A stretch of DNA of 64,000 nt, taken from Orobanche coerulescens (Eukaryota > Streptophyta > Magnoliopsida > Lamiales > Orobanchaceae). The notes beneath the pieces are model-generated. The model saw only the letters and a list, made by a program, of their open reading frames with translations, had not been told where the DNA came from and did no database searches. Location: positions 75,130,096-75,194,095 of the forward strand of contig CM065802.1 in the NCBI GenBank assembly GCA_033398695.1, in the 5' to 3' direction. A program made the position numbers and the translations under genes. Positions 44,501 to 56,112 of this stretch are shown here, in pieces (position 1 is the first letter of the stretch; every line of letters starts with the position of its first letter).

Positions 44501-47500
44501 GCAAAACTTTTCTTTCAAGTCAATCGTCCAACTGTTTTTAGGCTATCCAAAATTCCATGGCTAGGAAATTTGTTTCATACTGTGAATGATTTCATGCTCT
44601 TAGATGACTCATATATTTGTCTTGGATGACTCGTATATTTTTGTTCTTACTATGTTGGTCCCCCGCCCCCCTGTATTAAAATCCTGGCTCCGCCCCTGAA
44701 AATACACCAACTCCGTGAACTATGGAGTTTTCTTACAGTTTGCTCATTGAACTTCTTTCTGTCCCACTTAGTCTCTGAACTATGCCTTTTTTTTTGAACT
44801 TTGCCCCAGTCTTCTCGCACACTGTCATGAACATTAGACACGTTTTAATTTTTGATTTTTCAGTGGCAAGTGAAAAAAAAGAAGTTTAGTGGGGAAACCG
44901 TTAAAAGCTCTGTACGAGGTTTACCGTAATTTACTCTTTTCAGAAACTGTTTGTGTTACACAGGTTACATGAGTCCCTTTAAACATAGAAACTGACCTGG
45001 TCAATGATCAAATTATGTTTGACATCATCAGAAATGTTTGCATTTTATATTAAATTAAATAAGGCATCGTGTTTTTGTCTTGTTTTTTGTCCTCCCAACA
45101 TGCCCCATGCATTCTCAGATGCCCTTTTCTCCAAAACAAATTCACATTCGAAAACACTGATGAATAAGGTCTTACTTTCTCTTCTTTGTAGTGTGCACAT
45201 TGCACAAGCACCCAGTTGGCATTCAAAGGCTTCTATTACAATGTTTCCAATGTTCATAATACCCTCTCTTTATATAGGAATGCAGACAAAACAGGACATA
45301 CAGCATGCCGGAAATTGTTACAAGAACCTCCTCTCGTGCGGCCAGCCTTTATTTTTTTTTTACTTCCTCGACCCCCAAAGTCCACAATAATTAATTTACC
45401 ACCAGCACCCGCCTCATCACCATCGCCATCAACTCTGGCTCCGGATCCTGCTTCAGCTCGAGCTCCAGCTCCAGCTCCAGCTCCTGCTTCAGCTCTAGCT
45501 CCAGCACCGACTCCGGCTCACGATCCATTAGCGTCTTCACCTTCACCTTCTCTTGTCACACCTATTACTCCACCTTCACTTCTTACCCCAGTTGAAGGAC
45601 CTCATGCACCAATAGAACATTCTAGGAAGAATCATCGACGACTTATTATAGTGTCTGCAGCAACTGGAGGTCCTCTGTTACTTCTTTTAGTAGTTTGCAT
45701 ATTCTTTTGGCAAAGTGGTAAGGTATCAACGGTCAAGCCGTGGGCTACAGGGTTAAGTGGACAACTGCAAAGAGCATTTGTAACAGGTAATTCTTGATAT
45801 TGTGCTGCATTTTTCTGTTCGTATCGGCCGAAATCGTTATTTGACATTGATTATAGAGATAGGAGCCAAGCATCGAAGGGAGTGATTGGATATCCTTTAG
45901 TTTGTACTTTTTTCTCTTTTTTTTGGGGGGGGGGGGGGGGGCGTTAGAAATAGTGATATTTAGATTTTGAGGGAAGAATGATGAATTTTGAGAATGTGAT
46001 TTGACGAGACAAAAATGTACGTAATCACGAAAGTTGATTTGGTACAGAAAGAGTAAAATAATGCTAATGTTGGAAATATATGAGGAAATTTGTGGGAAAG
46101 TGTGTGATAATCTATGTTGCACGGACACTCCATTTTTTTTTCAGAGTATCGGACACGGATACGGATACAACGCCGACACGATGCACCGATACGCGTGTCC
46201 GACACGCGAAAATCCGTATCCTTGAATTTTTCTCTGTTTGACCAGTCGGACACGGCTGCGACACGTTTTTGGACACGACTGGGGTGAAATTAAAAAAAAG
46301 ATTCGGAGGGATTAAATTGCAAAACTTGAACTTTTGGGGCAAAAATGAAAAATTCTCAAGTATAACCCTAGCTAACGAGAGGGGAGTCTCAGTTCTTCCC
46401 AGGTTCAACCCAACGCGACCGAACGGCGAACACAGACTCCCTCGTTCCCTGCCTAACTTCTCTTCTCTCTCCCGCTCGATGAAGTAAGTCTTACTCTGCA
46501 GACTTCAGTTTATTTATTATTTTTTCCCTTTTCCTCTCCTTTCCGGCCGAATTTCTCCTCTCTTCCATTTGCCTGCTTGCTTTTTTATTTATTTTTTTAC
46601 TTTTTTAGCTTTTCATACTAATTCATGTATATTTATATATATAAATATATATTTAATATTTATTATATTTTTAGTTGCGGTATCCTAACCGTATCGTGTC
46701 TTATATTTACAAATTTTCCGTGTCGCCGTATCCGTATCGTGTCGGATACAATACCCGTACCCGTATCCGTGCAACACAGGTGATAATGATAGTTGCTTTG
46801 ATGGTCTTTTTTTTAGGAAAAAGCGAGTAGGTGTGATTGGTTGAAAAAAAGTTAGAAGAGAGTGAATACTGATAGTCTAGTTTCTGAAAACTTTCATAAG
46901 CAATCGCGTTTAGGGCCAAACATTTTCTCTAGTGGAACAAAAATGGAAAAACTTACACATTTTATCGTGGCTGTAGAACATCCTACCGCATGCTAAAAGG
47001 AAATGATAAACTCTGTGTGCCCTTTTATGCTTTATTAAGTCGTATGGTGATCTTCAATCAAGTAAGCATTTTCGTTGATGTGCTTTACAAGTAGTTGGGA
47101 TTAAACAATTGGCATTTGAGAGGTACATTAGAGGTCAGAAGGTCCGATCATTTGAAATTTTAGTTTGGAGACACCTTGACTACAATTTTGGCCAAGGCTC
47201 GTGCATAAGAAGGAAAGCATTGTTTAATTCGTCACAGGGATTTTCTATTAAGCTGGTTTTCGTATTCAGGTGTCCCAAAACTCAAGAGATCCGAACTTGA
47301 GTCTGCATGTGAATATTTCAGCAACGTGATTGGTTCGTCATCATTGTGTACGTTATATAAGGGCACATTGTCAAGTGGAGTTGAGATAGCAGTCGCGTCT
47401 ATCGCAGTGACATCCGCAAAGGATTGGTCAAATAATATGGAAATTCAGTTCAGGAAGAAGGTACGGTTTATATATTTACACAGACTTCCATAATTTTGAG

Positions 47501-50372
47501 TGTCTAAGCAGCAGCAACAACAACATTTGAGCGTTAATCCCAAAATGATTCGGGGTCGGCTAAATTAAAATATATTATAAGCTCCTACCTCCTACATATG
47601 ATGTTTTTGGAGTTTATAAGATGCGAGATTTTAATTTGACAATTTTTTCTAAGTATTTGGATAAAACAAGATGTCTATTGTTACCAACGACGTTTTATAA
47701 TGAAAATAGTCAAAATTAACGGAGGTTAAAGTAAGATCTTAATATCATTATTAATAATATTTTTTGAAGGGATCTCCCTGCTTTTTCAGAAACAGTTAAT
47801 ATTTTCCAAAATATTAATTTTAGAGGTCATATTTTTTTTTTCGAGAAATATTATCAAATACTTACACATCCAAAAGTACCTGTTTCCAGTTTGAACGACC
47901 GTACTATATTTTTCTGCATCGGCGATTGTTTTCTTTTGTTCCCTATCTAAAGTTATTTCATGGCCTACTGGTATCAGATTGATATGCTATCAAAAGTGAA
48001 TTACAAGAACTTTGTCAACCTGCTTGGATATTGTGTTGGAGAGGAACCTTTCACGAGGATGATGGTTTTCGAATATGCCCCTAATGGAACTCTCTTTGAG
48101 CATTTACATAGTGAGTATTTAAGTTCTCTTGAATCCTCACTTATAATGAAGCCCATCCTTTATGCCACTTTTGCTTTAAACAGTTCGCTAAGTCCAGTAT
48201 TAAGATTCTATTGAGCCAGTTCTTCAGTTTTAACTTAAGCGAAAGTCATTTCCTTTTACCTTCTGTGCGACTGGGATCAGTGTGCCTTTATTCATATTGT
48301 TAAAGGTCAAAGGCGCATCAAGGCGATAAGGCTCACATTCACATCGCCTGAGGCGCAAGGTGAGGCGCACCCGTGGGAAGTGAAGCGCAAAAAAAAGGAA
48401 ATAAAATGTAAAAACTCAGAAACACAAAAACGCTAGAACAAAGAAATATCCATAAAAAACTTGAGTTGACAAGAATGAAGTGTCAAAAAAAAAAATCTTT
48501 ACAAGTGCTCAAAAGAAAGAAAAACATAAAAAAAATCATAATGTCACAGAGGCGCACCCGAGCGCAAGAAAAGGCGCAGTGAGGCTTGTCACTCGCCTTT
48601 GGCTCGGGTGCTAATGGGGTTTTTCTCTGAGCGCCCGTCACTTGGCAACTATGTCTTCATTGCAAATCCACATAAAATTAAGAGGAAATTATATTAAGGA
48701 AAATTATTCTTGGCAATCTGAACATTCGTCCTCTTTACACTTTGCCGCCTAAATTGTACTTGTTTTTCACTTTGCAACCTTTGACCGGGTGAAGTTGGAA
48801 TATTTCGAGCTAGATGGGATAATATTCCAAATCCAGCTAGTCGAAGGTTGCAAACTAAAAAAGAAAAAAAAAATGCGTAGAGTGTAGGTTGGTAGAGGCA
48901 ATAGAAATTAGATTAGATGAAAAAGTGTAAAAATTCAGACTGTAAAGATTTTTTCCCCCCACATTTTATTATAAACCCAAACTATTTTTTGTTCTACTTT
49001 ACCCCCTCAACTACATGAATTTCTAATCTGCAATGTCCGCCCATCGTCGGTGGAATTCCGCATGTACGGCACATGTCGGAATATCCACGAATAATCAACC
49101 AGAGATGGGCTGGAGATGGCACGGTAGAAAAATCCTATAGTTTCGGCCTTGCGGGGGTAAACTAGAACAAAAAAATAGTTCAGTAAGTAGAGTCGAAAAG
49201 CACGCATAGAATGAGAGGGAACCTCTTTCGATCACTTGCCACTAGAGTTACTATGGTCGACGCCTCAAGAAAAACATGTAGAAGCTCGCTTGAAAATTGG
49301 TCATTTATCCAAATGTATTGTTTTACCTTCTTCTAATTACTCCGCGTTACATATTTTATCATGAAACACATTACATTTATATTATATGAGGCTTGGTCAC
49401 AGTTAGCAGGGGGTGCAAAATTCGTCCTGTGTGTTAGCAAAATGGTTCTTCTACACGTTCTGCAAAATAGTCCCTTACCTATACATACATCTCAAGTTTG
49501 ACCCTACAAATTGAACGGTTTGCAAAATAGTCCTGCAAATATATAAAAAAATCAATATTTTCCTATTGAGATGTTTATATAGTTACATACTATTTTGCAA
49601 ATCGTGCCATTAGGAGGACCATTTTGCTACTGTCCTCAGATAAAGGATGAAATTTTGTGCAATTTAAGACTTGGGCGTCGAGAGGGACATATAACACATA
49701 TTGGTGCTCTTTTCAGATAAGAGTTTCTCTTTGTTTATATGTATGTAAAAGCCCTTCATTTCTTCATTTCTGGCAAACATTTTGAAACCGATTTCCACAG
49801 TAAAAGAATCTGAGCACTTGGGCTGGCCAATGCGATTAAGAATAGCAATGGGAATCGCATACTGTCTCGACCACATGCACCAATTGACCCCGGCAATAGC
49901 CCACAGAAACCTAAATTCCTCCGCCATCTATCTGACCGACGACTACGCTGCAAAGATTTCGGATTTCGCCTTTTCGGACAAACAAGGGTCTTCAGCCGAG
50001 ACTCAACCGAAAGAGCAAAACAACATTTACAGCTTCGGCATTGTTTTATTTGAGATATTAAGCGGTCGGCTCCCTTACTCATCTGGTAGTGGTAATTCAG
50101 TCGAAGACTGGGCATCGCAGTGTCTTAGCCAAGCACAAAATCTACGAGAAATGGTCGACCCAACTTTGGAGACGTATCGGGAAGATCAACTTCAACAGAT
50201 TGGTGGTGTAATAAAATTATGTGTTAATCCGGACCCCATATTGAGACCGAGTATGAAAGAAGTTTGTGCAAGAATGAGGGAGATTACGGGGATTGAAGCC
50301 GATGGGGCGATGCCGAAAGTTTCGCCTCTTTGGTGGGCAGAGGTTGAGATTTTGTCAAGTGAAGCCAGCTGA
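38537..50372 (+). CDS. MDIS2-like: MALE DISCOVERER 2/MRH1-type LRR receptor-like pseudokinase (9 exons)
   Basis: Exons: 38537-38630, 38716-38854, 39102-39173, 39258-39401, 39500-39640, 45278-45786, 47270-47460, 47978-48110, 49801-50372. All introns are GT-AG and phases agree, giving 664 codons. Order: signal peptide (about 1-27), LRR N-terminal cap and leucine-rich repeats (to about 165), proline/alanine-rich stretch (about 230-300), one membrane segment (about 318-340), kinase-like domain, and the C-terminal signature PLWWAEVEILSSEAS typical of this family. The ATP-site lysine position (EIAVASIAV), HRD (HRNLNS) and DFG (SDFAFS) motifs are altered, so it is probably a pseudokinase. In Arabidopsis this family acts in pollen-tube attraction and root-hair growth; the role here is inferred. 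Confidence 0.9.
39905..41180 (-). pseudogene. LINE reverse transcriptase remnant, split by a hAT MITE
   Basis: Before the MITE (41130-41000) the shifted frame reads NDKSPGPDGYSSKFFKKTWG. After it (40160-39905) it continues with FFRSGSLREQWNHAIIALIP and, after a further frame disruption, DGAQAAFIKGRSMIDNIHLM. These are the first RT blocks. The catalytic YADD region, RNase H and C-terminus are absent. Confidence 0.75.
40169..40998. mobile_element. hAT-type MITE inside the LINE, rich in GAGGCG repeats
   Basis: 830 bp with inverted ends CAATGTTTTAAAA and a perfect 8-bp duplication, ccagtaat (40161-40168 and 40999-41006). Both ends carry many inverted GAGGCG and CGCCTC words, and the AT-rich core has no ORF. 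A partial copy of the terminus (CAATGTTTTAAAAA) lies internally near 40500. Confidence 0.85.
41181..42413 (-). pseudogene. LINE ORF2, endonuclease and linker
   Basis: ATG at 42413 opens an apurinic-like endonuclease: ATWNIRGFNSPLKQ, FGLLETK, VIGDFNSVL, MNFTWNNG, LDRAM and LSDHSPCV, so the catalytic residues of the family are present. A long linker (WRSRIRGSAQFRLREKLKSL onward) follows. The frame closes at 41181-41183, where a frameshift separates it from the RT start. The ATG overlaps the ORF1 stop, which suggests termination-reinitiation. Confidence 0.85.
42410..43909 (-). pseudogene. LINE ORF1 (DUF4283 and CCHC zinc knuckle), single in-frame stop
   Basis: One frame of 500 codons from ATG at 43909 to TGA at 42410-42412, broken only by a TAG near 43226-43228. 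The N-terminal part holds SYAEIVKNSRDPDAGFQL and a DUF4283-like block (IGYFPTRHPG, WITFIFKTKHDRG, GGPYSVYGRTLLL). After the stop come ISYARVLTDVDV and the knuckle CAICKNIGHHTVHC. ORF1 proteins of plant LINEs bind their RNA. Its TGA overlaps the ORF2 start in an ATGA arrangement. Confidence 0.85.
44305..45277. other. Rest of intron 5, repeat-derived
   Basis: Contains a CAGGGGCGGAGCCAGG terminus on the minus strand near 44696 (a form common at hAT-like ends) and a CTCCGTGAACTATGG segment near 44710. No coding sequence belonging to the gene was found before the acceptor at 45277. Confidence 0.4.
46112..46779. mobile_element. hAT-type MITE in intron 6
   Basis: 668 bp. Inverted ends CTATGTTGCACGGACAC and CTGTGTTGCACGGATAC (15 of 17 identical), with a perfect 8-bp duplication gtgataat (46104-46111 and 46780-46787). 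Short words such as CGGACACG and CGGATACGG recur near both ends. No transposase. Confidence 0.88.
48300..48640. repeat. AGGCGCA-rich element in intron 8
   Basis: Both borders are rich in GAGGCGCA words, with an inverted relation (GCATCAAGGCGATAAGGC against GTGAGGCTTGTCACTCGCC). The style matches the MITE at 40169-40998, but I could not fix the ends or a duplication. Confidence 0.4.
48690..49660. other. Rest of intron 8, non-coding
   Basis: Three stretches (about 48710-48960, 48990-49210, 49385-49640) resemble low-complexity dispersed repeats, such as the TGCAAAATAGTCC words. No exon was found. Confidence 0.4.
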
Positions 50373-50879
50373 AAGATGTAGTTATTAGCGATATTTTTGT
50401 AGATTTTTTTCCTGAAATGTTGAGGAAACTCTTTCTGCTGGTTTGTATATATAATGTAATACAGGATCTTGGATAGTGTAAATACTGAGGTGGGAGAAAA
50501 AATGATTTCTGACTGTTCTTTAATGTTGCAATTTGGAGTTTGGATCAACATGCATGAGGGTCACGTGCGTTCATCTGAGAGCAAATCATGTTTGTGTTCT
50601 GAAATGAGTGTGCTAGGGGTGTTTTCTCACATGGCGTCTATTTAAGTGTGTTTTATCCAAACTTTGGAGAGGATAGCAAAAAATAAAAGAACTAAAAGTT
50701 ATACTCCGTCTCGCGGAATGTACTTTGTGATATCGTCTCATGAGGTTTTACCTTACAAATAAATGATTATAAATTATTGAATTATTATGTGTTTGGAGAC
50801 CCCCTTATCCATCATATTCCACATATAATTGTTTAGTGTGCTTTTTATCCAATTTTGAAGGGTGCTTTTTTTTTTAAAG
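50373..50879 (+). other. 3' flank of the receptor kinase gene
   Basis: Probable 3' untranslated region followed by AT-rich spacer. TATATAATGTAATACAGG near 50445-50465 could serve polyadenylation. No other gene. Confidence 0.35.
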
Positions 50880-51030
50880 GGTTTTTGGCCTAGCAGTATC
50901 ATGAGTTGACGGTTAGGTTCCCTTCAGCCAAAGGTTCAGGATTTGAGTCCTGCTCGAGACAAAATGGGTAGATTTAGGAGTAGAATAGTGGACGCGTGTG
51001 CAAACCGTTCTAAAGAAAAAAGAAAAAACT
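50880..51030 (+). mobile_element. Candidate tRNA-derived SINE
   Basis: TGGCCTAGCAG (A-box-like) and GGTTCAGGATTTGAGTCC (B-box-like) have pol III promoter spacing, and an A-rich tail follows near 51015-51030. It is not a tRNA gene, since no cloverleaf forms. The flanking duplication is not clear. Confidence 0.5.
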
Positions 51031-52624
51031 GGATTTTGTCTTATCAAAGTATAAACATGATGTTAAAATGTTTTTTTTTATATATAAATCTGTAGTGACT
51101 GGACATGCTGTTACAATGTTGGCGAATTTTTGGTTGTTACATTAAGAGGGCATCCATGAGGCATGCAATTATAATAAATCGGGATAGTTAACTTACAAAA
51201 ACCACCCCAGATGTCTAAATCACCTGTCTAATTACAAATTAAAAATTACAAAAACCATCTCCATATTTTTATCCACTTACATTTCGCGCTTGTCTATAGT
51301 GGAAATGACGGAAATGTATGACCGCCCTCAAACACATTTATGCCGTCTTTTTTATTGCTTAATTTTGAAAAATGATTAGTTTTGTATGAACTTTTAAATT
51401 TGATAATGTTTGGTAGATGAAAAAATAGTCTTTTTTTAAAATTTACAAGTCACTGGCGGTAGAGTTTGGAAGCAGCATTAGAATTATTTTTAGAATCTGA
51501 TGTCAGAAAAACACTTGAAAATTAATATTTTACCTCTTAAATGTACTTTAAAAACAATATTTGCCAAACACAAATTTGATTAAAATTACATATGAGTATT
51601 CTCACAACTACATCAGTTTCTTTTTAAGTCATAGTAATACCAAATTAGGCCTTATAATGACATATTTCAACCTTTTTTTTATCATTACAAATCATCCCAA
51701 TTTTTTGAATTTTTAGAAGATTACCCGCTTGTATTTTACAAAGAGGGTCGTTTACCCACTCGTTTGTTAAATAATCATATTTTCCATTCCCCCTCCCATA
51801 TTTTAACAAAATAGCCGATTACCCCCTTATATAATTTAAATATACATTTACCCATTTGTTCTAAAAAAAGGTGCATTTCGTTCTCTCTGTCGCCTTATGT
51901 ACAGGGTGGTAATCTGCACCGTCTGAACAAAAATTAAATAAAGGTTAATATGCACTATGTGAGGTGGCCATTAGGACTCGTCCATCCTCTTCCACTAGAG
52001 ACATGAGTCATGTTCAGTTTGGTGATTTTGCTACTCCTCGGGGGAACAATAGCTCGGGAATAATAGCTCCTGCTCCATCACAGACGTCCAATCAGTCTAC
52101 TTTGGTTAGACTGTGGTAAGTCATACAGACTGTTGACCCCACTTGCCACCACTATGATTTTGAAGATGAATAACATGAATGAGAAGACTTATAAAGTGTT
52201 ACCCGACAGCTTCGTGACTTATTTAATCATATCTTCATTATTTCCTTAAGTTATTTAATCATATCTTCATCTATTTAATCATATCTTCATTGTCTACGAA
52301 ATTGTATGGCACGTGTTTAAACAAATTAAATTATAGTATCAATGTGGGTGCTGAATCTGAAGTTAGACTGTCGTGGTTTAAGGACCTGCATGATAGATCC
52401 AAATTGATAGAGGCAGACGTAAATCTTAAATTCATATGTTTCTACTTTACAATTGTAATTTCTAAATATTAAAATTGTCCCAAGTTGTATGAAACTTCAA
52501 TGATATCCAACATCTTGACGCATACAAGGGGATCTCCCAGTTTGACCCAGGATTCATAGGCATGAGTTGGATCAGTGAGTGGGCTAGTCGAGCGATCATG
52601 GTCCAGAGTAGCTTTCTTTCTGCA
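51031..52624. other. AT-rich intergenic region with possible coding fragments
   Basis: No complete gene. A 39-codon frame at 52004-52120 and a 60-codon frame at 52290-52472 have protein-like composition, but I recognise no domain. They may be remnants of a transposon-borne gene. Confidence 0.35.
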
Positions 52625-53158
52625 ATCCTTGGAACGAACACGGCTGGGGGATGTCGATTCGATGGGGTGCCGCACCCCACTAGTCCCTGCTGTGGGCCAT
52701 CGCCCGCTCGTACAGTGCTGTCCTTCCTTCGATGGTCTTGATCCTCCCGATGATCTCCTCCCGAAAGGCTATGATCATGGACCGAACCTCCTTCCTGACA
52801 GACTCAAGGATCTCCTCACACAAGTCGCGTCTCAACGCAGTAAGGGTGCCCGTCACTTGGTTCTCAAGCTCTTCCAATGACTCGCTCATCTCTCTCACCT
52901 GGTCGGCCACGCTGCTCCATGCCTCGAGAGCATCCTCGTGCTTGCCCATGGTTTCCTCCATCCGAGCCACTCGTGCTTCCATGGCAACACCTCTTTCTAC
53001 GAACTTATCCTACCCTTTTATGGACTTGTCCTTCTCCTGGCCGGGTTGAACTTTGGTGACGTTGGACGTAGTCTCCATCGAACCTCCTTGCACAAAACTT
53101 CTCAGTAACATCTCAATGCGGAAGTTCCTTGAACCACTAGCGTGGCTCCGATACCACT
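52625..53158 (-). pseudogene. Element D second internal unit, truncated gag N-terminus
   Basis: After the primer site TGGTATCGGAGCCACG (53141-53156) comes the start of the gag region with a predicted coiled coil (EARVARMEETMGKHEDALEA and ELENQVTGTLTALRRDLCEE). It matches 55610-56080. Similarity to D stops at 52625. Confidence 0.75.
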
Positions 53159-53394
53159 TGTCACGGGGTGGGGTTTGAGCACTCGAAAGCTCTTCGGACC
53201 CGTGCGGCACTAGACTAGAATCACCTCGATCTCTAGCTAGTAAGCCTACCTAACTCACTCGGTTGCTAAGTGTGTAAGAAGGGGTTTAAACACTTTAGGA
53301 GTTGAGAGTAAAACTTCACTATTTCACAAACACTTTACAAGTACAAGAATGTTGAGTCTTTGAGGGTTGATTGCAAATGAGCCACCCCTACGCC

Positions 53395-53402
53395 TATTTA
53401 TA
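53395..53402 (-). promoter_or_regulatory. Element D LTR TATA box
   Basis: TATAAATA on the minus strand, also present in the 5' LTR at 56364-56371. It lies about 210-260 bp downstream of the CGGCCC repeats. Confidence 0.6.
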
Positions 53403-53610
53403 CAACTCCTAAAACCTAGAATCTTCCATTCCACCTCCTCATTTGGAGAATCCTAGAACTCCCTGCAACATTACAATGCTAGAACCTAACTCTAGAATCA
53501 TCCACACAAGTCTACACATGTACAAGACAACATAATTCTAGACTATTCTACAAGTCTCCAGGTAGCTCTACCCTACCAGGAGGCTCCTAGAAGGCTCTTC
53601 GTTCATCCGA

Positions 53611-53660
53611 GCGCCCCGGCCTGTCTCGGCCCGCATCGGCCCATCCCGGCCCGCACCGGA
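53611..53660 (-). repeat. CGGCCCG-type short tandem repeat in D LTR
   Basis: Four units of about 10 bp built on CGGCCC occur in a row. The counterpart in the 5' LTR is at about 56579-56635. Confidence 0.65.
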
Positions 53661-54250
53661 CGGACCATATAAGTCCATCTCTGCCATGTTCCAGACTATT
53701 GCCGAACCTCCTGGACCATGCTGGTCCGCTCCTAGCTGCTTCCGGTCGAGTCTCCCCTGCTGAATGACTCCTCAGCTTTTCAATGTCTACTGCCCCGAGA
53801 AGGCTATATTTCTCTAAGCCTATTATTAGGGGGAGTGTCTCTCTCGCACCTCGCGCGCGCACGCCCGCGCATGTCGGCCGCGCCTAGCTTCCCACGCCCG
53901 CGTCCGGCCGCCCAGATCGAGTCTTCTTCCTCGACTCGGCCTTGTCCCATCGTCGTGCCTTGTCCCACACGACCTTCGTTTGTCCGGCCTTGCCCGCGCG
54001 CCCTGCGCTGCCGAACAGTCCCGCACTTGTCCCGTCCGCAATGCCCCTTGGGCGATCCACTTCCCATAGCGGCGTTCGTGCTCCTCCCATGGTTTCCTCG
54101 CGTGATTCTCCATCCGATCACACTGTTCCGAAGGCTGAATCTCCACATGCAGCTCGATGCCATCCATGGCGTCCTGCTCATGCCGGTCCCTCGGCACCCT
54201 GTGAGACCGTCTGTGCACACATGTCTTGTCTTGGACTTTCGGCCGTGACA

Positions 54251-54903
54251 TTCTCCCCTGCCTATTTCGTCGACGTCCTCGTCGACGTTTCGGCCCTCGA
54301 TGAACCAAATTGCTCCAAGGTGGTAAGTCGTCTCCTCCTCAAGCTTCCTCACGTACTTGAGTGTCATCATAGCTTGTTTCGAATGCTCTGTGGTCAAGTG
54401 TATTACCTGCGACTTGTCTTGATCATGTACGTACAACACCCTTTGATGCGGAACCAGGCCAACCTTATTCTTCTTCAGGAAGTTCATGCCCAATATTATG
54501 TCCCGATCATCCATGCTCGTCACCTTGAAGTGCACGTGCGGTTCCCACGTGCCAATCTTTAGTCGTACCCCATTGGCAACTCTTGTGACCCGAACGGGTG
54601 GTGCATTATTTGACTTTATCCAGCCCCGTCCTTGATGACCTGAAGCCCCAACCTCTGTGCTTCAGCCTCGTCAATGTAGTTGTAATGGGCCCCTGTGTCG
54701 ACCAATGCCATGATGGGTTTTCCATTGATCAGTCCCATCGCATACATCAAGTTTCCCTCAAGCGGTGCTCCGTCCAGCAATGCCATCCCTATGGATGAAT
54801 TCAACACTTGAAGCACCATGGATGTTTTCTCACCCTCGGCATCGTCCCGTGCCTTGGTGTACTCCTTGGCCGCCAACTTCGGAAACTTCGAGCATTGCCT
54901 CGT
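54251..54903 (-). pseudogene. Element D protease (frameshifted)
   Basis: The active-site motif is LVDTGAH, then a one-base deletion near 54630 shifts the frame. ILGMNFLKKNKVGLVPHQ follows in the second frame. Compared with the plus-strand copy at 4177-4713, the residue after the active-site glycine-alanine is histidine instead of aspartate. Confidence 0.75.
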
Positions 54904-56079
54904 CGAATGCTCCGTGCTCTAGCAAATCTCGCATTTCTTCTTCTTCGGACACGCTGCTACGAGATAGTCTGCACTCCCGCACCCATGGCAAGTCCGAGTC
55001 CACACTGACTGCTTGCCATCCTTGGGCCTGTCCATCCTCGCGCCCCTATCCGCATCACCCAGGTACGACTTGTCCTGCGTACCGATGCCGTCCTCATCCC
55101 TCCTGGACTTCCGTCTCTCCCCGGCTAGTTTTAAATCGATCAGCCGCTCCACTATCACAATTGCCTCGGACACGTTCTGTGCCTTGGCCCTCTGCACCTC
55201 CAACTTTGCCCACGATTTTAGTCCATCCACGAATGCGAACAAAGCCTCCTGCTCAATAAGGCTAGGCAACTCCAGCACGATCTCCTGGAACTCCTTCACA
55301 TAGTCCTTGATCGCCTTGCTGTGTGTCAACTGCTTCAACCTAGCCCGAACCTCAAACTCAACATTCTCCGGGTAAAACTGCCGCTTGAACTCGGCCTTGA
55401 AATCCTCCCATATCTCCATCTGACATGTTCCACATGCGATCTATGTTTCGCGCCTTCTCGACCACAACAGCGCCACATTGGCTAAGAAGAATGGAGCCAT
55501 CTGAAACTTAATCGCATCATCTGCTATCCCCGATGCACCAAAGTAACGCTCCATGTTCCACAGGAAGTCGTCCACTTCCCTACCATTCCACGATCCTTGG
55601 AACGGACACGGCTGGGGGATGTCGATTTGATGGGGTGTCGCACCCCGCTGGTCCCTGCCGTGGGCCATCGCCCACTCATACAGTGTTGTTCTTCCTTCGA
55701 TGGTCTTGATCCTCCCGATGATCTCCTCCCGAAAGGCTTTGATCATGGACCGAACCTACTTCCTGACAAACTCAAGGATCTCCTCACACAAGTCGCGTCT
55801 CAACGCATTAAGGGTGCCCATCACCCGGTTCTCAAGCTCCTGCAATGACTCGCTCATCTCCGTCACCTGGTCGGCCACGCTGCTGCATGCCTCGAGAGCA
55901 TCCTCGTGCTTGCCCATGGTTTCCTCCAGCCGAGCCACTCGAGCTTCCATGGCAACACCTCTTTCCACGGACTTGTCCCTAGACCCTTTTTTGGACTTGT
56001 CCTTCTCCTGGACGGGTTGAACTTTGGTGACGTTGGACGTTGTCTCCATCGGACCTCCTTGCACAAAACTTCTCAGCAA
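54904..56079 (-). pseudogene. gag: Element D gag (three in-frame stops)
   Basis: One frame covers the coiled-coil N-terminus (from 56079), the gag core (NGREVDDFLWNMERYFGAS; WEDFKAEFKRQFYPENVEF) and the knuckle CHGCGSADYLVAAC. Stops lie at 55756-55758, 55441-55443 and about 54919-54921. The last is TAG where the plus-strand copy has TGG. Confidence 0.8.
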
Positions 56080-56112
56080 CGTCTCAACGCGGAATCTCCT
56101 TGAACCACTATT

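Larger units (their letters stand above)
53159..54250 (-). repeat. Element D second LTR
   Basis: 1,092 bp. On the minus strand it has CGGCCC-type repeats (53611-53660) upstream of a TATA box at 53395-53402. It follows the purine tract GCAGGGGAGAA. The GC-rich ORFs on both strands here are shadows. Confidence 0.85.

Noticed and set aside
50880..50975. tRNA gene
   Set aside because: Box-like motifs are present but no acceptor stem or cloverleaf pairs; a SINE head fits better.
53804..54562. Long GC-rich ORFs on both strands in the D LTR
   Set aside because: They arise from high GC content of the LTR, overlap each other on opposite strands, and include LTR ends. Only the protease part (54251 onward, minus strand) is real.
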